From: Oscillospiraceae bacterium
GTDB taxonomy: Bacteria > Bacillota > Clostridia > Oscillospirales > Oscillospiraceae
Direction of reading: 5' to 3'
NCBI GenBank assembly: GCA_009784725.1
Contig: WQXS01000006.1
Location: forward strand, 1-64,000
DNA length: 64,000 bases
Position 1 is the stretch's first letter; each line of letters begins with the position of its first letter. The position numbers and the translations under genes are program-made. Below the pieces are notes generated by a model. That model saw only the letters and a list, made by a program, of their open reading frames with translations, was not told where the DNA came from and did no database searches. Shown in pieces: positions 1 to 8,862 of this stretch.

Positions 1-7
1 GTTTATT

Positions 8-553
8 ATGGGTTTTTTCAAGTTTTCTATTAAGCAGCTCGTTGCAACAGCTATTGGTGCGGCTATTTTCTTTTTGCTTGCACGATTTCTGTCGTTCCCC
101 GTTTTCGCGAATACATATTTAACACTACAGTATGCGGTTCTCGGATTTTTCGCTGTTGTCTTCGGTCCGATTTGCGGAATTCTTATCGGTCTTATAGGAC
201 ACTTCTTTGTTGACCTCAGCTTTGGCTGGGGAATTTGGTGGAGCTGGGTCATTGCAAGTGCAATGGTCGGACTTCTTTCGGGCTTCATCCTCAAAGCAGG
301 TAAAGTTGAAGAAGGCGAGTTCGGAAAAGTTGATATTATCCGTTTCATTATCGGCAGCCTGGTTGTACACGCTGTATCATGGGGTCTTGTCGCACCGCTC
401 GGCGATATTCTCATCTATGCAGAGCCTGCAGATAAAGTTTTCACACAAGGTTTAATTGCAGGTGCAGGCAACTTTGTTATTACAGCTATCGTAGGCACAC
501 TGCTTGTCTTCGGTTATTCAAAGACCCGCACAAAGTCAGGAAGCCTTGACTAA
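8..553 (+). CDS. ECF transporter S component, UPF0397 family
   Basis: This is a membrane substrate-capture (S) subunit of an energy-coupling-factor importer. The 181 residues are mostly hydrophobic, with about five to six membrane segments and the family-like stretch GLIGHFFVDLSFGWGIWW in the middle. The length fits UPF0397 proteins, which databases often call riboflavin-type S components. The true substrate cannot be read from the sequence. It is followed after 9 bp by the double ATPase and then by the T subunit, so all parts of one dedicated transporter are present. The start lies 8 bases into the window, so its promoter is not visible. The family call is firm and the substrate is open. Confidence 0.85.
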   Translation: MGFFKFSIKQLVATAIGAAIFFLLARFLSFPVFANTYLTLQYAVLGFFAVVFGPICGILIGLIGHFFVDLSFGWGIWWSWVIASAMVGLLSGFILKAGKVEEGEFGKVDIIRFIIGSLVVHAVSWGLVAPLGDILIYAEPADKVFTQGLIAGAGNFVITAIVGTLLVFGYSKTRTKSGSLD

Positions 554-562
554 TCTGCCGTC

Positions 563-2341
563 TTGACAAACGAAAGTAAAAGCGCTTTGCCGCAAAGCAA
601 CAAAATAAACTCTATGAGCAAAACATCACCGCTCATAGAGTTTGTTGATTTTACTTTTCAGTACAGAGCGCAAAAAAGACCTACTCTTTATGATATTAAC
701 CTAAAAATATACCCGGGCGAAAAAATACTTATCGCAGGACCGTCAGGCAGCGGAAAAAGTACTCTCGGCAGCTGCTTAAACGGTCTTATTCCGTTTAACT
801 ACACAGGAAAAATAAACGGAAAATCCACTATTTGCAATCAAGCTCCGGTCAGTATCTTTCAATTATCCGAGTTTGTCGGCTCTGTGCTTCAAGATACCGA
901 TGCCCAGTTTGTCGGTCTGTCAAGCGGTGAAGATATCGCATTTTCTCTTGAAAACAAAGCAAGACCAACGGTTGAAATGAAAGAACGTGTGCTCGAAGTC
1001 GCCAAGCTTGTCGGTGCAAGCGAGTATTTGTCGCATTCACCGCAAAGATTATCCGGCGGACAAAAGCAACGTGTCAGCATGGCGGGAGTTCTTATTGAAA
1101 ACTCTCCGATTCTGCTTCTTGACGAACCTTTGGCGGCTCTCGACCCCAGCACCGGTAAATATGCAATTGAACTTATTGACGATATTGCAAATAAAACCGG
1201 CTGTACCGTAATAATTATCGAGCACAGGCTCGAAGATGTTTTATGGAGGCACATCGACAGAGTTGTTTTATTTAACAATGGAAGAATAGTCGCCGACTCC
1301 TCACCCGATGAAATTGTAGCATCCGACAAGCTTATATCTATCGGAATCCGCAGGCCTCTGTATGTATCGGCACTCGACCGTGCGGGTATAGAAATTACCG
1401 CCGAGAAAAAACCCGGCAGAATCGATACAATAAAGCTTACGGATAATGAAAAAGTTAAAGTACAAGAGTGGGTACATACAGCCCTCCCTGACTCCGGAGC
1501 CGAAGACAGCATTTCCGGTAAAAACACACCCCTCCTTGAGGCAAAAAATGTCAGCTTCGTATATAATGAAAACAATAAGGAAGCATTAAAGAACATTAGC
1601 TTTAAGCTTTACTCCGGTGAAATGACAGCAATAGTCGGAGCTAACGGCGCAGGTAAAAGTACACTTGCAAAGATGATAGTCGGTTTTGAAGAACCTGCCG
1701 GCGGAGATATACTTTATAACGGCGAAAGTATGAAGGAGCTGACAATTCCCGAACGTGCCGAACGAATCGGATATGTTATGCAAAATCCGAACCAGATGAT
1801 ATGTAAGCCGATGATTTTCGACGAAGTCGCTCTTGGTTTACGTGCAAGAGGTGTTGCGGAAAATGAAATCGCCGAGCGTGTGGAGAAGGTCCTTGACATA
1901 TGCGGACTGACACGGTTTATAAAATGGCCGATTTCTGCGCTCAGCTACGGTCAAAAAAAGCGCGTAACAATAGCTGATGCACTTGTGCTTGAGCCGCAAA
2001 TAATCATTCTTGACGAACCGACAGCCGGTCAGGATTGGCGGCATTATACCGATATAATGGAATTTCTGGCAAGCCTGAACAGGCAAGGTGTTACTGTCTT
2101 AATGATAACCCATGATATGCATTTATGCCTTGAATACGCAAGACGTGCTTTAATATTTTCCGACGGCGAATTATTGGCAGATAAACCTGTATATGAGATT
2201 TTATCCGATCCGGCTCTTGCTGCACGTGCAAATCTTCGTGAAACAAGCTTATATGAGCTTTCAAACATCTGCGGTATAGAAGACTCTGCATCATTGGTCC
2301 GGGCATATATCAACAATGAATCCTCCGGAGGGAAAAAATGA
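563..2341 (+). CDS. ECF transporter ATPase, two fused ABC domains
   Basis: This is the energising subunit of the ECF importer, with two ATP-binding cassettes in one chain of 592 residues. The first cassette has Walker A GPSGSGKST, signature LSGGQKQRV and Walker B ILLLDEP. The second has GANGAGKST, LSYGQKKRV and IIILDEP. The tandem layout is the usual YkoD/CbiO2 type found next to UPF0397 S components. The start is uncertain. The track uses TTG at 563, but an in-frame ATG at 614 sits just before the first domain, and neither has a clear ribosome site. The stop overlaps the start of the T subunit (ATGA), which indicates translational coupling. Confidence 0.9.
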   Translation: MTNESKSALPQSNKINSMSKTSPLIEFVDFTFQYRAQKRPTLYDINLKIYPGEKILIAGPSGSGKSTLGSCLNGLIPFNYTGKINGKSTICNQAPVSIFQLSEFVGSVLQDTDAQFVGLSSGEDIAFSLENKARPTVEMKERVLEVAKLVGASEYLSHSPQRLSGGQKQRVSMAGVLIENSPILLLDEPLAALDPSTGKYAIELIDDIANKTGCTVIIIEHRLEDVLWRHIDRVVLFNNGRIVADSSPDEIVASDKLISIGIRRPLYVSALDRAGIEITAEKKPGRIDTIKLTDNEKVKVQEWVHTALPDSGAEDSISGKNTPLLEAKNVSFVYNENNKEALKNISFKLYSGEMTAIVGANGAGKSTLAKMIVGFEEPAGGDILYNGESMKELTIPERAERIGYVMQNPNQMICKPMIFDEVALGLRARGVAENEIAERVEKVLDICGLTRFIKWPISALSYGQKKRVTIADALVLEPQIIILDEPTAGQDWRHYTDIMEFLASLNRQGVTVLMITHDMHLCLEYARRALIFSDGELLADKPVYEILSDPALAARANLRETSLYELSNICGIEDSASLVRAYINNESSGGKK

Positions 2342-3162
2342 AGGTTTTTGGATACATACCAAAAGATACACCGGTACACAAACTGACGGGCGCATCAAAG
2401 CTAATCCTGACGTTTGCCCTTAGTATTGCTGCAATGATAACCTTTGACACAAGGTTTATGCTTTTTGTCATAGTTATATCATTTGTTTTATTTTCAATAT
2501 CGGGTATCAGATTTTCAGATTTTAAAGCAATTCTTGCTTTACTAATATTATTTATGATCGTAAATAACATAGCAATTTTTCTGTTTGCACCTGAGCAGGG
2601 TGTTTTGATTTACGGAACACGCCACGAGATTATGCACATAACGGGCAGATACTCAGTAACATCCGAACAATTGTTTTACCAATTAAATGTCACATTAAAA
2701 TACTTTGCAATCGTTCCTGTTGCTCTTGTTTTCTTTTTAACAACCGAACCCGGTGAGTTTGCATCATCACTCAACACAATAAAAGCCCATTATAAAGTTG
2801 CGTATGCCGTGTCTCTGTCACTCAGGTATATCCCCGATATTCAAAGATCTTACAGAGAAATAAGTCAGGCTCAGCAGGCACGCGGAATAAATATTTCAAA
2901 AAAAGCGTCAATCAGAGCACGCATTGCAGGAATATTAACTATTTTGTTCCCGCTTGTATTTTCGAGCCTTGACAAGGTTGAACTTATCAGTAACGCAATG
3001 GAGCTTCGCGGATTCGGGCGGCTCAATAAACGCACATGGTATTCGACACGCCCGTTTACAGTGTGGGATTACATAATTACCGGCTTTAGTATTCTATGTA
3101 TTCTTTTGTCGGTTTTTACAATAATAATCAACGGCGGAAGATTCTATAATCCTTTTGTATAA
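2338..3162 (+). CDS. ECF transporter T component (CbiQ/EcfT family)
   Basis: This is the membrane coupling subunit that links the S component to the ATPases. It has 274 residues, several membrane segments and two Ala-Arg-Gly type coupling motifs, QQARG near residue 181 and MELRGFG near residue 222, as expected for EcfT. It overlaps the ATPase gene by 4 bp and has the ribosome site GGAGGG immediately upstream. It ends the first operon. The family is certain. The transported compound is not. Confidence 0.9.
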   Translation: MKVFGYIPKDTPVHKLTGASKLILTFALSIAAMITFDTRFMLFVIVISFVLFSISGIRFSDFKAILALLILFMIVNNIAIFLFAPEQGVLIYGTRHEIMHITGRYSVTSEQLFYQLNVTLKYFAIVPVALVFFLTTEPGEFASSLNTIKAHYKVAYAVSLSLRYIPDIQRSYREISQAQQARGINISKKASIRARIAGILTILFPLVFSSLDKVELISNAMELRGFGRLNKRTWYSTRPFTVWDYIITGFSILCILLSVFTIIINGGRFYNPFV

Positions 3163-3376
3163 ATCAGATGAGACATAATTGCAGTTTTATGCAGTTTTAT
3201 CCTGTTTTATGCTCCTTTTTGTCATCCTTTGTCTTGACATTTTGTTGATAATTGTATTATTATACAGATTGCTGTCTTTATATTAATTGTTTTATACATT
3301 AAATAAAAGAAAAAATACGTTAAATCGTAAGTATTTAAACAAATGCAAACATAATGGAAAGGATAATTATTCAAAA
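3163..3376 (+). promoter_or_regulatory. Promoter region of the peptide ABC operon
   Basis: This 214-bp gap holds a likely sigma-A promoter. TTGACA lies at 3234-3239, followed by a TATTAT/TATACA run at 3255-3266 (spacing 15 to 18 depending on the hexamer chosen). Just upstream is a short repeated motif, GCAGTTTTAT, in two to three imperfect tandem copies. The leader from about 3272 to the ATG at 3377 is A-rich and shows no strong hairpin. Confidence 0.55.
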
Positions 3377-4888
3377 ATGAAACGTTTACTCTCGATTCTG
3401 CTCGCAGTTGCGTTATCTGCGATTCTGCTCTCAGCATGCGGTGGTAATACCGCTTCTCACGACGGTGGTGACATCACCATTGTTCAAGCTCTCGACATGG
3501 TATCCTGGGACCCGAACGCCACCTCGGACCTTTCAAACGGCTATGTCATAAATAATGTTTACAGCAAACTGTTTACATTCGACGAAAACATCAACGGTAT
3601 CCCCGAGCTTACAAAAGAATATACTCTTGTCAGCGACACCGAATGGCATTTTACCATTTATGATAATGTTAAAACCCATGACGGCAACATCCTGACAGCA
3701 GACGACGTTGTTTACTCGTTGAACAGAACAAAAAACGGTACCATTATAGGTGCGCTGTTTGCTCCTGTTAATGAGATAACAAAAGTCGATGAATTTACAA
3801 TTTCCATCACAACAAACGGTCCTTACCCGTCGCTTCCGACAGCACTTACCCATCAATCGACCTGTATCGTTCCAAGAAGCTACATCGACCATGCAGAAGC
3901 AAATGACGACTGGTCACATCCGATCGGCACAGGACGCTACACATTCGGAAGCCGTATGATCGGTGATAATATCGTACTAAACCGCTTTGAAGATTATTAT
4001 GATCAAAGTGATAAAGCAATGAACAACAGCCTTACATTTAAAATCATCCCCGAAGGTTCTGCAAGAACAATCGCTGTTGAAACAGGCGAAGCCGATCTTA
4101 ATGTCGATTTCAGCACAATGGATTATGACATGGTTCAAGGCAACCCCGACCTGACTCTCCATTCACACCAGTCACAGTCGGTGTGGCATCTTGGTATGGA
4201 CTGTACAAATCCGAACTTCCAAAATATCCTTGTACGTCAGGCAATCAGCTTTGCTATCGACCGCGCGGCAGCTCTTGAAGTAGGCCATAACGGACACGGA
4301 ACAGTTATGTACAACAGCTCAACAATAGCACCGACATGTCTCGGCGCAGTCGTTAACCCGCTCGATATGTATGAATATAATCCGGATAAAGCAAAGGAGC
4401 TTATGGCACAGGCAGGTGTTGACGGGTTTTCTACGGAAATCATTGTTTTCCGCGATGAAGCTCAGCGTATTGCAACTCTTGTGCAAGCAAACCTTGCGGA
4501 AATAGGCATAGATGCAACCATTAACCGCATTGAAAACGCTGTATTCGCCGACATGCTTGCAGCCAATGAGGTTCCGATGTTCATCACAAGCTGGGGAGCA
4601 TACTGGGATCCCGACATGTTCCTTACACGCAGATTCATTAACGAAGGCGGCGTCAACCGCAGCCACTATTTCAACGAAGGTCTTGAACCGCTGGTCCTTG
4701 CCGGACGCGCAAGCTTTGACAACAATGTACGTGCCGAGGCTTATGTAAAAGTGCAGGAATTTATGGCACCCGAAGCTCCCGAGGTAGACATGTATGTCAG
4801 CATTATGTTTGCACTTGCAAGAGCCGACCTTAACGGCGTCGAAATAAACGTGGAACGTCCTCACAACTACTACAAACTGCATTATTAA
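3377..4888 (+). CDS. Peptide ABC transporter substrate-binding lipoprotein (SBP_bac_5)
   Basis: This is the extracellular binding protein of a dipeptide/oligopeptide importer. I start it at the ATG at 3377 (503 residues), not at the track's 3287, because the signal peptide MKRLLSILLAVALSAILLSAC with lipobox LSAC begins there. The extra 30 residues of the longer ORF are Lys/Asn-rich with no signal character. The Cys would be lipidated and anchor the protein outside the membrane. The family-5 fold is shown by the segment around HDGNILTADDVVYSLNR and the DMFLTRRF region. Genes for two permeases and two ATPases follow after a terminator-like hairpin. The peptide specificity is unknown. Confidence 0.9.
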   Translation: MKRLLSILLAVALSAILLSACGGNTASHDGGDITIVQALDMVSWDPNATSDLSNGYVINNVYSKLFTFDENINGIPELTKEYTLVSDTEWHFTIYDNVKTHDGNILTADDVVYSLNRTKNGTIIGALFAPVNEITKVDEFTISITTNGPYPSLPTALTHQSTCIVPRSYIDHAEANDDWSHPIGTGRYTFGSRMIGDNIVLNRFEDYYDQSDKAMNNSLTFKIIPEGSARTIAVETGEADLNVDFSTMDYDMVQGNPDLTLHSHQSQSVWHLGMDCTNPNFQNILVRQAISFAIDRAAALEVGHNGHGTVMYNSSTIAPTCLGAVVNPLDMYEYNPDKAKELMAQAGVDGFSTEIIVFRDEAQRIATLVQANLAEIGIDATINRIENAVFADMLAANEVPMFITSWGAYWDPDMFLTRRFINEGGVNRSHYFNEGLEPLVLAGRASFDNNVRAEAYVKVQEFMAPEAPEVDMYVSIMFALARADLNGVEINVERPHNYYKLHY

Positions 4889-4906
4889 ACCACTATAAAC
4901 AGTGCG

Positions 4907-4953
4907 GTGCGGACACTCCCGTCACGGCGAATGTCCGCACTATTCCTTTTTTT
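4907..4953 (+). terminator. Intrinsic terminator/attenuator between binding protein and permeases
   Basis: A 9-bp perfect stem, GTGCGGACA/TGTCCGCAC, has a 16-nt loop and is followed by a run of seven T. It lies inside the operon, so it probably lets the binding protein be made in excess of the membrane complex. This is a common arrangement for ABC importers. Confidence 0.8.
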
Positions 4954-4980
4954 GAGGTAATATAACGGGAGAGTAATTAA

Positions 4981-5922
4981 ATGATCAGATACATTTTAAA
5001 AAGATTACTGGCGATGATACCCGTCATTTTGGCGCTTACTTTTGTGGTTTTTACTATTATGTATCTTACACCGGGCGACCCGACTGCCCGAATTCTCGGA
5101 AATGAGTACACTGCAGAAGCGAGTGCTATTCTTAAAACGGAGTTGGGTATTGACAGGCCTTTTATTGTGCAATATTTCAGTTATCTGGGAGGATTATTGC
5201 AAGGCGATTTCGGCAGATCATATATAACAATGGCTCCGGTCAGTGACGAGCTTTTTGCACGTTTTCCGAATACATTTACAATAGTAATATGGGCAATGGT
5301 ATTTTGCGTTGGTGTGGGACTCCCGATTGGAGTACTCTCGGCAACAAAACCAAACTCGGTGTTTTCAAATATAACAATGGTCATAAGCCTTCTTGGTGTT
5401 TCGCTTCCGATATTCTGGCTCGGGCTTCTGCTTATTCTTTTATTTTCGGTTAATCTCGGCTGGCTTCCCGCAGGCAGCATGAACCACGGTTTCAGAAGTA
5501 TTATATTACCCGCAATCACACTCGGCGCAAACTACATGGCAAATGTCATGAGAACAACAAGATCGTCCATGCTTGAAGCAATCCGTCAGGATTATATACG
5601 CACGGCAAGGGCAAAAGGTGTTGATAAAGGCAGCGTTATAAGAAAACACGCTCTGCCGAACGCACTTATGCCGACAATAACTGTTGTAGGTATGAATATC
5701 GGCGCATTACTCGGCGGTGCGGTTCTTACCGAAACGGTTTTTTCAATTCCCGGCACAGGACGCCTGCTTGTTGACTCGATCGGCAGCAGAGATACCCCCA
5801 TGGTTCTCGGCTGTCTTGTCATAATGGCTGTGTGCGTTGCGATATCCAACTTAATAGTTGACCTTATCTACGCTTATATAGACCCGCGCATAAAAGCGGA
5901 GTACGCGGGAGGTGAGGCATAA
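4981..5922 (+). CDS. Peptide ABC transporter permease, DppB type
   Basis: This is one of two channel-forming permeases of the peptide importer, with 313 residues. It has an N-terminal membrane helix after MIRYILKRLLAMIPVI, the typical YLTPGDP motif, and a coupling loop around EAIRQDYIRTARAKGV that contacts the ATPases. The start is supported by GGGAGAG 7 bp upstream. It overlaps the next permease by one base (TAATG). Confidence 0.93.
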   Translation: MIRYILKRLLAMIPVILALTFVVFTIMYLTPGDPTARILGNEYTAEASAILKTELGIDRPFIVQYFSYLGGLLQGDFGRSYITMAPVSDELFARFPNTFTIVIWAMVFCVGVGLPIGVLSATKPNSVFSNITMVISLLGVSLPIFWLGLLLILLFSVNLGWLPAGSMNHGFRSIILPAITLGANYMANVMRTTRSSMLEAIRQDYIRTARAKGVDKGSVIRKHALPNALMPTITVVGMNIGALLGGAVLTETVFSIPGTGRLLVDSIGSRDTPMVLGCLVIMAVCVAISNLIVDLIYAYIDPRIKAEYAGGEA

Positions 5923-6833
5923 TGGCAGAAACTCCCGAAGTAAAGACATACAGTACAAAAAAAGATTTCATGAAAAAGTTCAAGAAAAAAAGCCGCTTTA
6001 TGGAGCTTTGGTACCGTTTTCTTAAAAACAAACCTGCTGTAATAGGTCTTATCCTTTTTATTACTATTGTACTGCTTGCAATATGTGCTCCTCTGATTGC
6101 CGATTATAACGAAGTTGCAATTAAAATCGACATGGGCAACCGCTTTAATCCGCCGTTTACCGATAATCTGCTTGGTACCGATGAGTTTGGCAGGGATATA
6201 TTTGCACGGATAGTTCACGGTGCCCGTATATCACTGACTATCGGGATATCTGCAATTACTGTTTCTTTTCTCCTTGGCGGAGCTCTGGGTTCCATCGCCG
6301 GCTTTTTCGGCGGAAGGTTCGACGGCTGGATAATGAGAGCAATGGATGTTTTTCTTTGCTTGCCCGATATGCTGCTCGCAATAGCAATCGTCGCCGCTTT
6401 CGGAGTAAGTACACTTAATATTACACTTGCAATAGGGCTTGCATTTACACCAAGAATGTCACGTGTCGTACGTGCGGCAGTCATGAGTGTACGCGGCAAC
6501 GAGTATGTTGAAGCGGCAAGATGCATAGGAGCAAGAAACGGCAGAATAATAACAAGGCACGTTCTTATAAACTGTGTCGGGCCTATTATTGTGCAGATAA
6601 CACTTTATGTGGCAAATGCAATTCTTACGATTTCCGCACTCAGCTTCATCGGTCTCGGAATCGAAATCCCGACACCCGAATGGGGAAATATGCTTGCAGA
6701 AGGCAGAGCGGCAATGCGCCAATACCCTCATTTAGTCATTGCACCCGGACTTGCCATATTCTTTACAATACTTTCGCTCAATCTGCTTGGTGACGGGCTT
6801 AGAGATACACTCGATCCGAGACTTAAACAATAG
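5922..6833 (+). CDS. Peptide ABC transporter permease, DppC type
   Basis: This is the second permease of the peptide importer, with 303 residues. It starts with a cytoplasmic Lys-rich tail, then the DppC-type [20 protein letters not shown] motif and the coupling loop [13 protein letters not shown]. It is translationally coupled to the upstream permease and followed after 11 bp by the first ATPase. It pairs with the DppB-type protein as a heterodimer. Confidence 0.93.
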   Translation: MAETPEVKTYSTKKDFMKKFKKKSRFMELWYRFLKNKPAVIGLILFITIVLLAICAPLIADYNEVAIKIDMGNRFNPPFTDNLLGTDEFGRDIFARIVHGARISLTIGISAITVSFLLGGALGSIAGFFGGRFDGWIMRAMDVFLCLPDMLLAIAIVAAFGVSTLNITLAIGLAFTPRMSRVVRAAVMSVRGNEYVEAARCIGARNGRIITRHVLINCVGPIIVQITLYVANAILTISALSFIGLGIEIPTPEWGNMLAEGRAAMRQYPHLVIAPGLAIFFTILSLNLLGDGLRDTLDPRLKQ

Positions 6834-6844
6834 GAGATGAGATT

Positions 6845-7849
6845 ATGAGTGACTCGTTAAATATTTTAGACATAAAAAATCTTACTATTGAATATTCAAG
6901 TGATGATGATGTTGTTAAGGCTGTAAACAACGTCAATATAGTCATCTCAAAAGGCAAAACACTTGGGCTTGTCGGTGAAACAGGTGCGGGAAAAACTACA
7001 ACTGCTTTGTCGATACTCAACTTAGTACCGGAACCGCAGGGGAAAATAATATCCGGCGAGGTTTTCCTTGCAGGCGAAGATGTTCTGTCAATGAAGGAAA
7101 AACGGCTTCTCGAAGTCCGGGGCGATAAGGTCGCAATGATTTTCCAGGACCCGATGACATCACTCAACCCGATAAAAACCGTTGGCGAGCAAATCGCCGA
7201 AGGCATTAGAATACACAGTAAATTAAACAAAAAAGACGCAGCGGTCAAAGCAAGAGAAATGCTGGAGCTTGTGGGTATCCCGGGAGACAGAATACTCGAG
7301 TACCCCCATCAGTTTTCAGGCGGTATGAAACAGCGTGTCGTTATTGCAATCGCTCTTGCATGCAAACCCGATTTACTGATAGCAGACGAACCGACAACAG
7401 CACTTGACGTAACGATTCAGGCACAGGTGCTTAAACTCATTAATGAACTAAAGCAAAGCTATGACATGTCAATGCTGATGATAACCCACGATTTGGGAAT
7501 CGTTGCCGAGGTCTGTGATGAAGTATCCATAATGTATGCAGGACGGATAATAGAACACGGAAGCCTTGAAGATATTTTTGATAATAAGATGCACCCATAT
7601 ACAAAGGGGCTTTTCGACTCGCTTCCAAATATCGAGGACAGACGCTCGGAGCTTAAACCTATTAAAGGATTAATGCCCGACCCGACAAATCTACCCTCCG
7701 GCTGCGCATTCCACCCGAGATGCGACTATGCGAGGCCCGAATGTTCGGTTGAGCAGCCAAAGGGTAAGAAAATCAGCGATTCTCACTATATTGAATGTCA
7801 TTTATACAATGAAACAACAGAAAACAAGCTTGGAGGTACGAATGAATGA
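6845..7849 (+). CDS. Peptide ABC transporter ATPase, DppD type
   Basis: This is an ATP-hydrolysing subunit of the peptide importer, with 334 residues. Walker A is GETGAGKTT, the signature FSGGMKQRV, and Walker B LLIADEP. The C-terminal oligopeptide/dipeptide ATPase extension with the conserved Cys pattern ([14 protein letters not shown]) is present. In relatives this region can hold an Fe-S cluster. The stop overlaps the DppF-type start by 4 bp. Confidence 0.94.
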   Translation: MSDSLNILDIKNLTIEYSSDDDVVKAVNNVNIVISKGKTLGLVGETGAGKTTTALSILNLVPEPQGKIISGEVFLAGEDVLSMKEKRLLEVRGDKVAMIFQDPMTSLNPIKTVGEQIAEGIRIHSKLNKKDAAVKAREMLELVGIPGDRILEYPHQFSGGMKQRVVIAIALACKPDLLIADEPTTALDVTIQAQVLKLINELKQSYDMSMLMITHDLGIVAEVCDEVSIMYAGRIIEHGSLEDIFDNKMHPYTKGLFDSLPNIEDRRSELKPIKGLMPDPTNLPSGCAFHPRCDYARPECSVEQPKGKKISDSHYIECHLYNETTENKLGGTNE

Positions 7850-8796
7850 GCACTCCGTTGCTTGATGTAAAAAACCTCAAAAAATATTTCAAAACGCCAA
7901 AGGGACTGCTCCATGCAGTCGATGATGTCACTTTTACTATAGATGCGGGCAAAACTCTCGGTATCGTAGGTGAATCCGGCTGCGGCAAAACAACGGCAGG
8001 GCGTGCGATTTTAAGGCTTATCGAACCGACAGGCGGAGAAATCAACTTTGACGGTGTTGACATTGCTCGACTCAAAAAGAAAGAGCTGCTCCAAATGCGC
8101 CGCCACATGCAGCTTATTTTCCAGGACCCCTTTTCGTCCTTAAATCCGAGAAAAACTATCTTGCAAACAATTGAAGAGCCGATAATTTTAGCAAAGCTGA
8201 TTCCCGACAAGGACAAACGTTTTATGCGTGTTCTCGAACTAATGGAAACAGTCGGGCTTGCAGAGCGTCTTATCAACGCCTATCCGCATGAGCTTGACGG
8301 CGGACGCAGACAACGCATCGGCATAGCCCGTGCTCTTGCGGTCGAGCCGAAATTTATAGTTTGCGATGAGCCTGTTTCCGCACTTGATGTATCCATCCAA
8401 GCACAGATACTCAATTTAATGAAGCAGATCCAACGAAACTCAAATCTCACATATATTTTCATCACGCATGACCTGTCTGTTGTCAATCACTTTTCAGATG
8501 ATATAATCGTTATGTACCTCGGACGGCTTGTGGAAAAAGCCCCTGCCGAGGAGCTTTTCTCCAAACCCTTGCATCCATATACTAAAGCGTTGCTTTCGGC
8601 AATTCCGGTCCCCCGCATCCGCAACCGTCCGGAACGTATCCTGCTAAAAGGTGAAATAACATCACCCATTGCGCCGGAACCAATTTGCAGATTCGCAGGC
8701 CGCTGCGATTCATGCGAGCAGATATGTAACGAAAGCGAACCCCCACTGGTGGAAATCTCACCAAACCACTTCGTCGCATGCCACCTGGTAAAATAA
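7846..8796 (+). CDS. Peptide ABC transporter ATPase, DppF type
   Basis: This is the second ATPase of the peptide importer, with 316 residues. Walker A is GESGCGKTT and Walker B FIVCDEP. The C-terminal Cys-rich extension ([14 protein letters not shown]) is retained. The ABC signature reads [15 protein letters not shown] instead of the textbook LSGGQ. To my knowledge this variant occurs in some OppF/DppF relatives, so it is probably functional. It ends the peptide-transport operon. Confidence 0.93.
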   Translation: MSTPLLDVKNLKKYFKTPKGLLHAVDDVTFTIDAGKTLGIVGESGCGKTTAGRAILRLIEPTGGEINFDGVDIARLKKKELLQMRRHMQLIFQDPFSSLNPRKTILQTIEEPIILAKLIPDKDKRFMRVLELMETVGLAERLINAYPHELDGGRRQRIGIARALAVEPKFIVCDEPVSALDVSIQAQILNLMKQIQRNSNLTYIFITHDLSVVNHFSDDIIVMYLGRLVEKAPAEELFSKPLHPYTKALLSAIPVPRIRNRPERILLKGEITSPIAPEPICRFAGRCDSCEQICNESEPPLVEISPNHFVACHLVK

Positions 8797-8801
8797 TTTT
8801 A

Positions 8802-8831
8802 TTGTATATATCCGTAATAATATTGTATAAT
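8802..8831 (+). promoter_or_regulatory. Likely promoter of the glycan-uptake locus
   Basis: TTGTAT at 8802-8807 and a perfect TATAAT at 8826-8831 are separated by 18 bp. The pair lies in the only gap between the peptide operon and the 8863 gene, whose ATG is preceded by AGAAGAGGGA. I saw no catabolite-repression operator with confidence. Confidence 0.5.
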
Positions 8832-8862
8832 TATTCTCCAACTAAAAGTAGAAGAGGGATTA

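Noticed and set aside
889-1596. 235-residue minus-strand ORF inside the ECF ATPase gene
   Set aside because: It is the shadow of a clearly recognised ATPase and is Ser/Cys-rich without motifs.
8280-8340. Altered ABC signature LDGGRRQR in the DppF-type ATPase considered as inactivation
   Set aside because: To my knowledge this variant occurs in OppF/DppF relatives, and all other catalytic motifs are intact.
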